A stretch of 64,000 bases of DNA from CAVQRB01 sp963715055. GTDB taxonomy: Bacteria > Pseudomonadota > Alphaproteobacteria > Rhodobacterales > Rhodobacteraceae. A program made the position numbers and the translations under genes. Below are positions 20,564 to 29,970 of this stretch, piece by piece (position 1 is the first letter of the stretch; each line of letters opens with the position of its first letter). Where the stretch lies: the NCBI GenBank assembly GCA_963715055.1, contig CAVQRB010000001.1, positions 248,001 to 312,000 on the forward strand, read 5' to 3'. The notes under the pieces were generated by a model. The model was not told the DNA's origin, ran no database searches, and worked only from the letters and a program-made list of their open reading frames with translations.

Positions 20564-21930
20564 GCCATCAACTCCCCGCAGATTGCATCGAAGGCCGCGA
20601 TCAGCCGGTCGATCTGGTCGTCGGCGGTGGCGGGGCTCACCAGCATCATGTTGTGAAAGGGCGCGATCAGGCAGCCACGGTTCACGAGCGCGAGGTGAAT
20701 GGCCTTTTCCAGCGCAGGCTTGTGCGCCACATCGCTTTCCGAGCCGTTGCGCAGCGGCGTCGGGTGGCAGATGAATTCCACCCGCGCGCCCACGCGCACC
20801 GCATGCCAGGGCGCGCCATGCCGGGCGATGGCGGCCGCCAGACCGGCGCAGAGCCGCTCGGCTCCCGCTTCCATATGCGCGTAATTGGCAGGCGTCATCA
20901 CCTCCGCCAGCGTCGCGCGGATCGCCGCGAATTGCAGCGGGTTGGCCGACAGCGTCGTGCCGATCCCGGAAAATCCGGGCGCGCGGGTGGCGTCGAAAGC
21001 CTCGTAACGCTCCGCAAGCGCGTCGGTCATGCCCCAGACCGCCGCCGGCAACCCGCCCGCCACCGGCTTGCCCAGCACGAAGATGTCGGGCTCCAGACCA
21101 TGCGTCCGCGTATAGCCGCCAAGCCCCGAACTCACCGTATGCGTCTCGTCGATGATCAGCAGCGTCCCGTGCTTGCGCGTCAGCGCGCGCAGGGCATCGT
21201 GATAGCCGGGATCCGGCAGCACCATGCAGCAATTGGTCATCACCGGCTCGGTCAGCACCGCGGCCACGTCGCCTGTCGCAAGTGCCGCCTCAAGCCCGTC
21301 CAGATCGTTGAACTCCACCACGACGGAGGTGGTGTCGAGATCGACCACCTGTCCCACCAGCCCGGGTCGTGGCACCGTGCGCCCGGCTTCGGTGCGGCCA
21401 AAGGAATCCTCTACCGCCCCGTGGTAGCAATTGGCGAAGAACAGGATCTTCGGCCGCCCGGTCAGCGCCCGCGCCACGCGCAGGGCAAAACGGTTGGCAT
21501 CCGAGGCGGTGGTGGCGATCTGCCAGCGGAACGCGCCGAAACGCTCGCGCAGCAACCGCCCCACCTCCAGCGCATCGGGCGAGGGCAGCATATAGGTGAG
21601 CCCGCGCGTCGCCTGCTCCGCGATCGCCTTGGCCACGGGAGCGGGGGAGTGTCCGAACATCGAGCCGGTATCGCCAAGGCAGAAATCATCGAGACGGTGC
21701 CCATCCACATCGGTGAGCACGGCGCCCTGCGCCTCGGCCACCAGCATCGGAAAGGGCTGCGGCCAGTCGCGCATCCAGAGCATCGGCACGCCTTGCAGGA
21801 AGCCGCTGGTGCCGCCTTCCAAGGCCGCGCGCGTCTTCGGGCGGGCCTCTGCATAGACCTGCGCCTCGCGCGTTTGCATCGCCTCGATCCGCCCGGCCGG
21901 GACGCCGCCCATAGTATCGAGATCCTTCAT
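20560..21930 (-). CDS. Class III pyridoxal-phosphate aminotransferase
   Basis: A 456-residue aminotransferase of the glutamate-1-semialdehyde/ornithine family. Visible PLP features are FANCYHGAVEDSFG, the IIDETHTVSSGLGGYT aspartate segment and the Schiff-base lysine in FVLGKPVAGGLPAAVWG. It overlaps the glutamine synthetase-like gene by 4 bp and follows the sugar kinase gene at 22002 by 71 bp on the same strand. GAGGAAA precedes the ATG. The pair would move an amino group in the catabolism of an amine or amino acid; the substrate is not readable. Confidence 0.8.
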   Translation of the reverse strand: MKDLDTMGGVPAGRIEAMQTREAQVYAEARPKTRAALEGGTSGFLQGVPMLWMRDWPQPFPMLVAEAQGAVLTDVDGHRLDDFCLGDTGSMFGHSPAPVAKAIAEQATRGLTYMLPSPDALEVGRLLRERFGAFRWQIATTASDANRFALRVARALTGRPKILFFANCYHGAVEDSFGRTEAGRTVPRPGLVGQVVDLDTTSVVVEFNDLDGLEAALATGDVAAVLTEPVMTNCCMVLPDPGYHDALRALTRKHGTLLIIDETHTVSSGLGGYTRTHGLEPDIFVLGKPVAGGLPAAVWGMTDALAERYEAFDATRAPGFSGIGTTLSANPLQFAAIRATLAEVMTPANYAHMEAGAERLCAGLAAAIARHGAPWHAVRVGARVEFICHPTPLRNGSESDVAHKPALEKAIHLALVNRGCLIAPFHNMMLVSPATADDQIDRLIAAFDAICGELMA

Positions 21931-22001
21931 TTCATTTTCCTCGGAAAGCCGTTCCTGGCCAAGCTGCTAGCCTGCGGCACCTGTCCCTGTCAAACGCGCT
22001 G

Positions 22002-22916
22002 TCACTTTCCCGCGCGTAACAGATCTTCGACCTCTGCCCGCGCCGGCATGGCGGGGGCTGTGCCGGCTTTCGTCACCGACAAACCGGCCGTGGCGCAGCC
22101 GTAGCGCGCGGCTTCCGGGACCGGCAATCCCTCGGCCAGCGCCGCGGCGAAGCCGCCGTTGAAGGCATCGCCCGCGCCCGTCGTCTCCACCACAGCGCCC
22201 GCCTTGAAGGCCGGCACGAGGCCATGGCCGAAAACGAAAGCGCCGCGCTCGCCCAGCGTGATGATCGGCGTGCCGACGCCCAGATCGCGCAGCGCATGGC
22301 AGGCGCGTTCCGCATCCGCCTCGCTCGCCACCGCGATCCCCGTGAGGCTCTCGCATTCGGTCTCGTTCGGCGTGACATAGTCGCACAAGGCCAGCATCCC
22401 CTCGGGCAGCGTGGCTGCCGGGGCAGGGTTGAGCAGCGTGGCGACACCGGCGGCCCGGGCGATCTGAAGCCCGCGCAGGGCGGCGTCCATCGGCTGTTCG
22501 AGTTGCGTGACGAAGACATCCGCGCCGCGGATCAGATCGGCCTGCGCCTCGACATCGGCGGCAGAGATGAGCGCCGCGGCCCCGGGCGCGATGATGATCG
22601 CATTGTCGCCACTGGCCTCCTCGATGAAGATATAGGCGGCGCCCGTGTAGCTGTCGGGGTCCTGCGTCACATGCGGCACGACCCCGGCAGCAGCCCAGGT
22701 GTCGAGCGCGAGCTTGGCGAAATCATCCTGCCCGAGCCGCGAGATCATGTGGGTCTCGGCGCCCATCCTTGCGCAGGCCACCGCCTGGTTCGACCCCTTG
22801 CCACCGGGCCCGAGGGCGAAGGAATTGCCCATGATGGTCTCGCCCATCTTCGGCATGCGGGCGGCGCGATAGGCGGTATCGGCGACAAAGACGCCCAGGA
22901 TGACGACCTTGCCCAT
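22002..22916 (-). CDS. rbsK: PfkB family sugar kinase, ribokinase-like
   Basis: A 304-residue ribokinase-type PfkB kinase. The N-terminal motif GGKGSNQAVACARMG and the C-terminal ATP/catalytic motif TTGAGDAFNGGFAAAL (with the catalytic aspartate) are intact. It phosphorylates a free sugar such as ribose in the cytoplasm. It lies 3 bp after the FucU/RbsD-type gene in the transporter-ATPase operon, an arrangement that pairs pyranose/furanose mutarotation with phosphorylation. The true substrate may differ from ribose. Confidence 0.82.
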   Translation of the reverse strand: MGKVVILGVFVADTAYRAARMPKMGETIMGNSFALGPGGKGSNQAVACARMGAETHMISRLGQDDFAKLALDTWAAAGVVPHVTQDPDSYTGAAYIFIEEASGDNAIIIAPGAAALISAADVEAQADLIRGADVFVTQLEQPMDAALRGLQIARAAGVATLLNPAPAATLPEGMLALCDYVTPNETECESLTGIAVASEADAERACHALRDLGVGTPIITLGERGAFVFGHGLVPAFKAGAVVETTGAGDAFNGGFAAALAEGLPVPEAARYGCATAGLSVTKAGTAPAMPARAEVEDLLRAGK

Positions 22917-22919
22917 GGC

Positions 22920-23366
22920 CTAAACCTCTTCCGGCGGCACGACGCCCTTGCGCAGCGCGAAACAGCCGTAGAACCGCCGCTCGCCGGTCTGGATCACCGC
23001 ATAGGCCTGCTTGGCGCGGTCGTAGAACGCATAGCGCTCGATCCCGATCATCTTCGGCCCGCCCGCCGCGTCGATTTCGGCCTGCACCTCCCGCATCACC
23101 GGCAGGATCGTGGCGGGTTCACCCACCACCTCCATGCGGCCGGCGGCATCATTGACGAAAGTGTCGATCGGATAGACCGAGAGCACCGCCCGCATGACGT
23201 CCGCCGCGGGCCGGTCGATGCGCAGCACCCGCCCGAGCGCCGTCTGCCGCGCCACGCTGTCGGAGGGGAAATTCGTATCCGCGATGATCAGGTCGTCGCC
23301 ATGGCCCATGGCGCGCAGCGCATGCAGCACATCCGCATTCAGGATCGGATCAATTCCTATCAACAT
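22920..23366 (-). CDS. RbsD/FucU family sugar mutarotase
   Basis: A 148-residue protein of the RbsD/FucU family, which interconverts sugar anomers. The FucU-like pattern ALRAMGHGDDLIIADTNFPS is present with the conserved histidine and aspartate, and a later YAFYDRAKQAYAVIQTGERRFYGC segment matches the FucU C-terminus. Length fits FucU (about 140). It sits between the ABC ATPase and the ribokinase-like gene. FucU acts on L-fucose; a fuconolactonase-like hydrolase at 34 kb fits a 6-deoxy or related sugar, by inference only. Confidence 0.83.
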   Translation of the reverse strand: MLIGIDPILNADVLHALRAMGHGDDLIIADTNFPSDSVARQTALGRVLRIDRPAADVMRAVLSVYPIDTFVNDAAGRMEVVGEPATILPVMREVQAEIDAAGGPKMIGIERYAFYDRAKQAYAVIQTGERRFYGCFALRKGVVPPEEV

Positions 23367-23408
23367 CAGGGAGTTCCTTTTCTTTCTTCATGTATCGCGC
23401 GAGCTGCC

Positions 23409-24446
23409 TCAGACCACCCGCTGCCCGGTCTGCCCGTCAAAGAGGTGCATGTGCGCGGGCGCCGGCATCAGCCGGATCGTCTCGCCGCTGCGGAAGGCAT
23501 GCCGGTCGCGGAACACCGCCGTCACATCCTGCCCCTCGTAGCGCAGGAAGACCATGGTCTCCGACCCTGTTGGTTCCACCACCTTGACCTCCATCGGCAA
23601 CCCGTCCTCGGAAAGCAGCAGATGCTCGGGCCGGATGCCGAGCTTCACGCCGCCCGCGCCCGCGGGCCCCGGAAACCGATGCGCGCCGAGACGGACCTCG
23701 CCGCCCGCCAGTTCCGCCGCCAGCAGGTTCATCGAGGGCGCGCCGATGAAGGTGGCCACGAATTCGTTCCTGGGATGATCGTAAAGCTCGAGCGGCGTGC
23801 CGATCTGCTCGATACGGCCCGACTGCATCACAACCACGCGGTCGGCGAGCGTCATCGCCTCGATCTGGTCATGGGTGACGAAGACCGTTGTGGTCTTCAG
23901 CCGCTGGTGCAACTCCTTGATCTCGGTGCGCATCTGGATGCGCAGCTTGGCGTCGAGGTTCGACAGCGGCTCGTCGAAGAGGAAGACCTGCGGATCGCGC
24001 ACGATCGCCCGGCCCATCGCCACCCGCTGCCGCTGCCCGCCGGAAAGGTGCCGCGGCTTGCGATCGAGATAGTCGGTGAGGCTCAGGATCTCCGCCGCCT
24101 GCCGCACCCGCCGGTCGATCTCGGCCTTCGGCACCTTTGCCACCTTCAGCGCGAAGCCCATGTTCTCGGCCACGGATTTATGCGGGTAGAGCGCATAGGT
24201 CTGGAACACCATGGCGATGTCGCGCTCTGCGGGGGGCAGGTTGTTCACCACCCGGTCCCCGATGGCGATGGTGCCGCCATTGATCGGTTCGAGCCCCGCG
24301 ATCATCCGCAACAGCGTGGACTTGCCGCAGCCCGAGGGGCCGACCAGCGCCACGAATTCGCCATCCGCGATGTCGATGTTCAGGCCGTGGATAACTTCGA
24401 CCGCGCCGTAGGACTTGGCGATGTCCTTGATCGTGACGTTTGCCAT
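23409..24446 (-). CDS. ABC transporter ATP-binding protein (UgpC/MalK type)
   Basis: A 345-residue ATPase of carbohydrate uptake transporters. Walker A is GPSGCGKSTLLRMIAG, the signature is LSGGQRQRVAMGRAI, and Walker B ends in FLFDEPLSNLDAKLR; a C-terminal OB-like regulatory domain follows. The ATG at 24446 has GGGGGAG upstream. It is transcribed away from the substrate-binding protein gene but should serve the permeases at 27.9-30.0 kb, since no other ATPase gene is in the locus. First gene of the operon ATPase-fucU-kinase-aminotransferase-glutamine synthetase-like. Confidence 0.88.
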   Translation of the reverse strand: MANVTIKDIAKSYGAVEVIHGLNIDIADGEFVALVGPSGCGKSTLLRMIAGLEPINGGTIAIGDRVVNNLPPAERDIAMVFQTYALYPHKSVAENMGFALKVAKVPKAEIDRRVRQAAEILSLTDYLDRKPRHLSGGQRQRVAMGRAIVRDPQVFLFDEPLSNLDAKLRIQMRTEIKELHQRLKTTTVFVTHDQIEAMTLADRVVVMQSGRIEQIGTPLELYDHPRNEFVATFIGAPSMNLLAAELAGGEVRLGAHRFPGPAGAGGVKLGIRPEHLLLSEDGLPMEVKVVEPTGSETMVFLRYEGQDVTAVFRDRHAFRSGETIRLMPAPAHMHLFDGQTGQRVV

Positions 24447-24522
24447 TGCGAAAAACACTCCCCCTGCGCGCCGGATGCTAGGGGAAGGAAATAGCCCTGT
24501 CCACTTCGACCGTCGGCATTTG

Positions 24523-24551
24523 TTGACTTAACGGAAATCTCCCTCATACTT
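24523..24551 (+). promoter_or_regulatory. Candidate sigma-70 promoter of the sugar-binding protein gene
   Basis: TTGACT (24523-24528) and ATACTT (24546-24551) are separated by 17 bp in the 200-bp divergent region, upstream of the binding-protein gene. Sequence match only. Confidence 0.4.
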
Positions 24552-24649
24552 GCCCCACGACGGGGGAGAGACGGCGCAACTGCTTTGCACAAAAAGACTT
24601 TGTGCTCCGCTCATTTTCCGCGAATACCGTAATTCCTGGGAGGATGAAC

Positions 24650-26276
24650 GTGAAAGTCGAACTCTACAACTACATCAAGGCGGCACAGAAAATGAACCGC
24701 CGGCAGATGCTGAAAGGCTCCGCAGCACTGGGGGCCGCTGCGATGATGCCCAAGGGCGTGATGGCCGAGGCGCATGGCAATGTGCGCGCCGAAATCCTCA
24801 AGATCCCCGGTGTGGGCGCAGGCTCGCCCACCGACAGCGACTGGCAGAAGGTCGGCGAGATGTGTCTGGGCGCCACGAAGGAGAACGTGGCCGAAGGCGA
24901 GTTCGCAGGTGTCGAGTTGACCTTCATGGGTCTCAACAACCAGAACCTGCACAACTTCCTGTTCCGCGGCTTCCTGAAACCCTGGGAGGCCTATACCGGC
25001 GCCAAGATCAACTGGATCGACCTCGCGCAGGCCGATTACAACGCCCGCCTGCAGCAATCCATCGCCACCGGCACCGTCGATTTCGACATCGTCGAGATGG
25101 GCGCGCCCTTCGAGGGCGACGTGCTTGGCAAGGGGCTTGCCTCCGAGATGCCCGACTGGGTCAAGGCGCAGATCGACATGGACGACTACGTGGACTACCT
25201 CAAGGCGCCCGTGGGTACCTGGAACGGCAAGACCTACCGCGTCTCCATCGACGGCGATTGCCATTCCTTTGCCTATCGCAAGGACTACTTCGGTCCCGAT
25301 GGCATCGGCGGCGCGGAAGTGCCGACCACCTGGCAGCAGATCAACCAGGTCAGCAAGGATCTCATCGGCAAGGAAGACCCGCTCACCGGCCTGCCTGCGC
25401 ATGGCTATCTCGACCCGCTGAAAGGCTGGGGCGGCTTCGGCTTCTACTTCCTCGAAAACCGTGCCGCGGCCTATGCCAAGCATCCGGGCAGCCCGGCCTG
25501 GCTCTTCGATCCCGAAACCATGACGCCGATGGTCAACAACCCGGCCTGGGTGCAGGCGATCCAGGACGTGATGGACCTGATCGAGGCGGGTGCCTATCCG
25601 ACTGACCAGATCAACGCCGACCCCGGCACCACGGCCTTCCAGCAATTCCTTGCCGGCACCGGCTCGATGCTGATGTGGTGGGGCGACGTGGGCTCCTCCG
25701 CGCGCACCTCGGACACCTCGGTGGTGGGCGACGTGGTGGGCTTCGGCATCAACCCGGCCTCGGACCGCGTCTACAACGCGGCAGACCGGCGCCTGGGAAG
25801 AGACCCGCAACGAGGCGCCCAACATGGCCTACATCGGCTGGGGCGTCTATGTCATGGCAACGGTCGAAGGCGACGAGACCAAGAAGAAGGCGGCCTGGTC
25901 CGCGGCGGCGCATCTGGGGGGCAAGGATCTCTCGCTCTGGGCCTCCGCTTACCCGTCAGGGTTCCAGCCCTATCGCAACTCCCACTTCCAGTTCGAGGAA
26001 TGGGAAGAGGCAGGCTACGACCGCGACTTCATCGAGGATTACCTCGGCTCGAACGCCGACAGCTACAACCACCCCAACGCCGCCATCGAACCCCGGATCC
26101 CGGGCATCTTCCAGTACTACTCGGTGGCCGAGGACGAACTCGCGAAGGGCTATGCGGGCCAGTACGGCTCGGCCCAGGAAACCGCGGACGCCATCGCCGC
26201 CGCCTGGGAGAAGATCACCGACCAGATCGGCCGCGACAACCAGATCGCGGTCTACAAGGCCTCGCTGGGGATGTGA
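24650..26276 (+). CDS. Sugar ABC transporter substrate-binding protein, Tat-type signal, one frameshift
   Basis: Family 1 extracellular solute-binding protein of about 540 residues that delivers a carbohydrate to the permease pair at 28-30 kb. The N-terminus holds a twin-arginine-like motif, NRRQMLKGSAALGAAAMM, so export is probably by Tat. The frame breaks at 25780-25781, where one extra G separates SDRVYNA from TGAWEETRNEAPNMAYIGWG; removing it gives a normal protein. I prefer the GTG at 24650, six bases after GGAGG; the ATG at 24644 touches the ribosome-binding site. A strong terminator follows. Confidence 0.82.
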
Positions 26277-26297
26277 TCCAGACCTGTTGAAACGGAA

Positions 26298-26326
26298 ACG
26301 CGGCCCCTCCGGAGGCCGCGTTTTTT
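26298..26326 (+). terminator. Rho-independent terminator after the sugar-binding protein gene
   Basis: Stem ACGCGGCC / GGCCGCGT with an eight-base loop, followed by six T residues. It lies 22 bp after the stop and separates the binding-protein gene from the downstream permeases. Confidence 0.88.
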
Positions 26327-26434
26327 CTTGCCTGCGTGACGGATATCCGGCCTTTCGTCCGGGCTTTCGATTGAAACCGACATTCGGGTCGCTCCGTGGC
26401 AGGATGCAGCCCTCGAAATCGGCAGGCTGGCCGC

Positions 26435-27496
26435 ATGACCGTCACGACAGATACCAGCGCCCCGTCGCTGCCCCGCACCCTTCAGGGGATCACCTGCGTC
26501 ATCGTCGGCATGTTCCTTTTTGTCGGGCAGGACGTGCTGATGAAGGGGATGCTGACCGATTTCCCGGTCTGGATGCTGATCTTCGTGCGCTCCATCGTGG
26601 CGCTTCTGACCCTGTTGCCGCTCGTCCTCTGGCTGGGCGCGCCGCATCGCATCTTCACGCCGCTCTGGCCGTGGTATCTGGCGCGGGCCGCCCTTTTTGC
26701 CTCCGGCTTTGCCTTGTTCTACGCGGCCTTTCCCTTCATGGGGCTGGCCGAGGTCACGACGCTCTTCTTCGCGGCGCCCCTGATGACCGCGACGCTCGCG
26801 GCGGTGTTCCTGCAGGAGAAGATCGGGCTGCACCGCACGGCAGCGCTTCTGGTGGGCTTTGCAGGCGTGGTTATCGCGATGAACCCCGCGGGCGGCAATT
26901 TCGGCTGGGTCTCGGTCATGCCGCTGCTCTGCGCGCTGACCTATGCCATCAGCCAGACCATCGTCCGCAAGATCGGCGAGCGGGACACATCGCTTGTGAT
27001 CGGCCTCTACACGATCTCCTTCTCGGGCCTGCTGATCGTGCCGATGGGGTTTGTGGTGACGCAGCTGATCACGATCACGCCGGAGTTGCACCACCTGCGC
27101 ATGAACTGGCCGGTGCCGGATGCCGAAGGGATCGCGCGGCTTGCCCTGCTGGGGGCGATCGGGACGGTTGCCTATACGCTGGTGTCGCGCGCCTATCAGA
27201 TCGCCAGTGCCAGCGTCATCGCGCCCTTCGACTACAGCTATCTGCCGCTGGCGGCGCTGATGGGGTATTTTCTCTTCGGAGAGGTTCCGCCGCAAACCAC
27301 CTTCATCGGCATGGTCCTGATCGTGGCGAGCGGCATGTATACCGCCTATCGCGAGTTGCGGGTCGTCCGGCCCGAGGCCGACAACCCGCCCACGGCCCAG
27401 ACCGTCTTCACCCCCGGCGCGCCGGCCGTGGTGCTCGCGGATGCGCTCGATGCGGAGGCGGTCGAGCTCGATGAGGCCGGCGAGAAGATCACCTGA
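26435..27496 (+). CDS. EamA/DMT family transporter
   Basis: A 353-residue inner-membrane protein with ten predicted helices in two EamA repeats (about residues 15-145 and 160-300); the repeats carry MFLFVGQDVLMKGML and LLCALTYAISQTIVRKI. This family exports amino acids, metabolites or nucleotide sugars. An acidic, non-membrane tail of about 50 residues (EAVELDEAGEKIT at the end) is unusual. The start at 26435 (Met-Thr-Val-Thr) avoids an unconserved 13-residue extension. It interrupts the sugar locus between binding protein and permeases, so it may be unrelated. Confidence 0.8.
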   Translation: MTVTTDTSAPSLPRTLQGITCVIVGMFLFVGQDVLMKGMLTDFPVWMLIFVRSIVALLTLLPLVLWLGAPHRIFTPLWPWYLARAALFASGFALFYAAFPFMGLAEVTTLFFAAPLMTATLAAVFLQEKIGLHRTAALLVGFAGVVIAMNPAGGNFGWVSVMPLLCALTYAISQTIVRKIGERDTSLVIGLYTISFSGLLIVPMGFVVTQLITITPELHHLRMNWPVPDAEGIARLALLGAIGTVAYTLVSRAYQIASASVIAPFDYSYLPLAALMGYFLFGEVPPQTTFIGMVLIVASGMYTAYRELRVVRPEADNPPTAQTVFTPGAPAVVLADALDAEAVELDEAGEKIT

Positions 27497-27949
27497 CTGA
27501 CCAGCTGTCGCGGGTTCGGAGGGTCTCCCCGGACACGCGGCAGTGTCCCGACCGCGATGGCGCAACGGGTCGTTCTCGGGGCGCGCCTCGGTGGCAATCG
27601 GTCGAGCGCGAGCAGGTGCCCGGGTCAGACCGGCACGCGTCGCGCCCCGCGCCATCGCCCTTAACCCCGCATCAACCTTCCCGCGCCGTTCGGTGCTTTC
27701 ACCCGGCTTTCTGGCGTAAAACCGCAGCACGGGGTGTACCGGGGGTGTACAGAGGGTGTACGCATGTCACCCCCCGCTTTTACCATGTTTCAAAGGGGCA
27801 GGGCCGTCGGGCGGAGGCCTCGCCGGGGGCCGGTGCCGCGCCGTTGCGCGCACGCATGCTTCATGGCTCGCACAGGGTTTCCGGTTGTGGCCCGCATCGC
27901 CTCCACTTTGCCTCTTAACAGCCGGTCCTGCGACCGCTAACGTCAGGGC
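27497..27949. other. Gene-less region before the sugar permease operon
   Basis: This 453-bp stretch has no convincing coding sequence. It must contain the promoter of the permease pair. Its one striking feature is a triple 11-bp direct repeat at 27732-27764. Confidence 0.5.
27732..27764 (+). repeat. Three 11-bp-spaced copies of GGGTGTAC
   Basis: GGGTGTAC occurs at 27732, 27743 and 27754, each followed by three variable bases. The 11-bp period puts the copies on one face of the helix, as in iteron or tandem operator sites. It is about 190 bp before the permease start. No function is shown. Confidence 0.7.
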
Positions 27950-29053
27950 ATGAGCAGCGAAGGTGACCTTCTCCATACCGTCACGGCGGACAATATCTCA
28001 GACGCGCGGCGGCGTTTCGGACGGGCCATCGTCTGGGGCAGCGCCGCTCTCGTACTGATCCTCATCGGCGTGCAGTTCGCCCATGCCACGGGCCGCATGG
28101 CCTTCGGTTTCGAGACCTGGCGCCCGGTGCTTTATGCCTACATGCTCTGGGCCACCATGCTCTGCGCGGCACAGGTTATCGTGCATGGCGAGAAGGGCAA
28201 ACGCACGCTCTTCGTGCTGCCCGCGGCCCTCTTCGTCATCAGCCTCGTGGTCTTCCCGCTGCTCTTTGCGCTCTATATCTCCTTCACCGACTGGAACCTC
28301 GCCTCGCCGACTGGCCCGCAGCCCAACGGCTGGGACAACATGCGCCAGATGTGGAACGACGGGTTCTACTGGAACGCCTTGAAGAACATGGTCTATTACG
28401 TGCTGGCCGTGGGCGTGGAATATGTCATCGCCTTCGGGCTGGCGCTGCTGCTCAATGCCCAGATCCGGGCGCGCAAGTTCTTCCGGGTCGTTTTCCTGCT
28501 GCCCTTGATGCTGAGCCCCGTGGCGGTCTCCTGGATGATCGGAAAATCCATGCTGGAGGTACGTTTCGGGCCCATTTCTCGTGTAGTACGTGAGCTTGGG
28601 ATGGAGCCCAGTTTCTTCGGCACACCCGAGATCGCGCGCTTCATGATCATGGCGATGGATGCCTGGACCTTCATCCCCTTCATGATGATCATGCTGCTCG
28701 CCGGGCTGCAGGCGCTGCCGCGCGAGATCATAGAGGCCTCGAAGGTCGATGGCGCAACCGGCTGGCAGAGTTTCCGCGAGGTGATTTTCCCGCTGATGCT
28801 GCCCGTTTCCGTGACCGCCATCGTCATCCGCATCATCTTCAAGCTGAAGCTCGCGGATGTGATCATCAACGTGACTTCGGGCGGGCCGGGCGGGGCGACC
28901 GACAGCGTCACGAGCTTCATCTTCCGCGAGTACCGCGACCGCTCCAACGTGGGCTACGGCACGCTTCTCGCCATGGTCTACCTGGTGCTCATCGTCATCT
29001 TCGTGACCTTGCTCCTGAAGCTCGTCAGCCGCTGGATGGAGCGTCCCGCATGA
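27950..29053 (+). CDS. Sugar ABC transporter permease (MalF/UgpA type)
   Basis: A 367-residue permease with an N-terminal extension of two helices and then the six-helix MalF-type core. The EAA motif that docks the ATPase is visible as EIIEASKVDGATGWQSFREVIFPLM. It opens the permease pair; its stop overlaps the next start as ATGA. The pair should work with the binding protein (24650) and the ATPase (23409). The split of binding protein and permeases by an EamA gene is unusual. Confidence 0.86.
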   Translation: MSSEGDLLHTVTADNISDARRRFGRAIVWGSAALVLILIGVQFAHATGRMAFGFETWRPVLYAYMLWATMLCAAQVIVHGEKGKRTLFVLPAALFVISLVVFPLLFALYISFTDWNLASPTGPQPNGWDNMRQMWNDGFYWNALKNMVYYVLAVGVEYVIAFGLALLLNAQIRARKFFRVVFLLPLMLSPVAVSWMIGKSMLEVRFGPISRVVRELGMEPSFFGTPEIARFMIMAMDAWTFIPFMMIMLLAGLQALPREIIEASKVDGATGWQSFREVIFPLMLPVSVTAIVIRIIFKLKLADVIINVTSGGPGGATDSVTSFIFREYRDRSNVGYGTLLAMVYLVLIVIFVTLLLKLVSRWMERPA

Positions 29054-29964
29054 GCGCCATCTTCAAGGATCACGAAGGCGATCGCAGGGCGACGACCCGC
29101 TGGTGGACAAGCCGCATCGCGATCTACGGGGCGCTGCTGATCTGGACGGTCATCTGCCTCTTTCCGATCTTCTGGACCATTACCACCTCCTTCAAGCTCG
29201 CGCCGGACGTGATGAAGGGCAACCTCGTGCCTTGGGTGGATTTCACCCCGCAATGGAAGGGCTGGGAATCCATTGGTCTCTCACCGCGTCTGTTGGGCGA
29301 GGTCTCGACCGTGCGCGAAGAATTTCTCAAGCGGTTCTGGAACAGTGCCATCGTGGCAATTTCCGCCTCGCTGCTGGCGGTCGTGCTGGGCTCGCTCGCG
29401 GCTTACGGTCTCTCGCGCTTCAACTACCGCTTTGGTTTCATGCGAAATTCCGACATCTCTTTCTTCTTCCTGAGCCAGATGATCCTGCCGCCCGTGGTGC
29501 TCGCGCTGCCCTTTCTCGTGCTCTACAAATCGCTGGCCCTCCTTGACAGCCGGATCGGACTGATCCTGCTTTACGCGCTTACGGTGCTTCCAATCGTGAT
29601 CTGGATCATGCGCGACCAGTTCCAGGGCATCCCCGTGGAGCTGGAGGAAGCGGCCCTCGTGGATGGCCTCGGCATCTGGGGTGCATTCTTCCAGATCGTC
29701 TTGCCCATTGCGCTGCCGGGCATGGTCGCGGCCTTCATCCTGTCGCTGGTGCTCTGCTGGAACGAATACTTCTTTGCAGCCCTCCTGACCTCCACAAACG
29801 CGACAACCTTGCCGGTGATGGTCGCCTCCCAGACCGGCAGTCAGGGCATCAACTGGTGGTCGATGGCGGCGCTGTCCTCGGCGGCGATCCTGCCGCTGAT
29901 CGTTGTCGCGATCTTTCTGGAGAAATACATCATCAAGGGGATGGCTGCAGGCGCGGTGAAGTAA
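29050..29964 (+). CDS. Sugar ABC transporter permease (MalG/UgpE type)
   Basis: A 304-residue permease with six transmembrane helices. The EAA motif reads VELEEAALVDGLGIWGAFFQIVLPIALPG, typical of the MalG subunit. Translationally coupled to the first permease by a 4-bp overlap. Ends 6 bp before the convergent SIS-domain gene. Confidence 0.88.
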   Translation: MSAIFKDHEGDRRATTRWWTSRIAIYGALLIWTVICLFPIFWTITTSFKLAPDVMKGNLVPWVDFTPQWKGWESIGLSPRLLGEVSTVREEFLKRFWNSAIVAISASLLAVVLGSLAAYGLSRFNYRFGFMRNSDISFFFLSQMILPPVVLALPFLVLYKSLALLDSRIGLILLYALTVLPIVIWIMRDQFQGIPVELEEAALVDGLGIWGAFFQIVLPIALPGMVAAFILSLVLCWNEYFFAALLTSTNATTLPVMVASQTGSQGINWWSMAALSSAAILPLIVVAIFLEKYIIKGMAAGAVK

Positions 29965-29970
29965 CCGCGG

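Noticed and set aside
27616..27918. Plus-strand frame before the sugar permease
   Set aside because: Arg/Pro/His-rich chance frame in GC-rich DNA with no motif.
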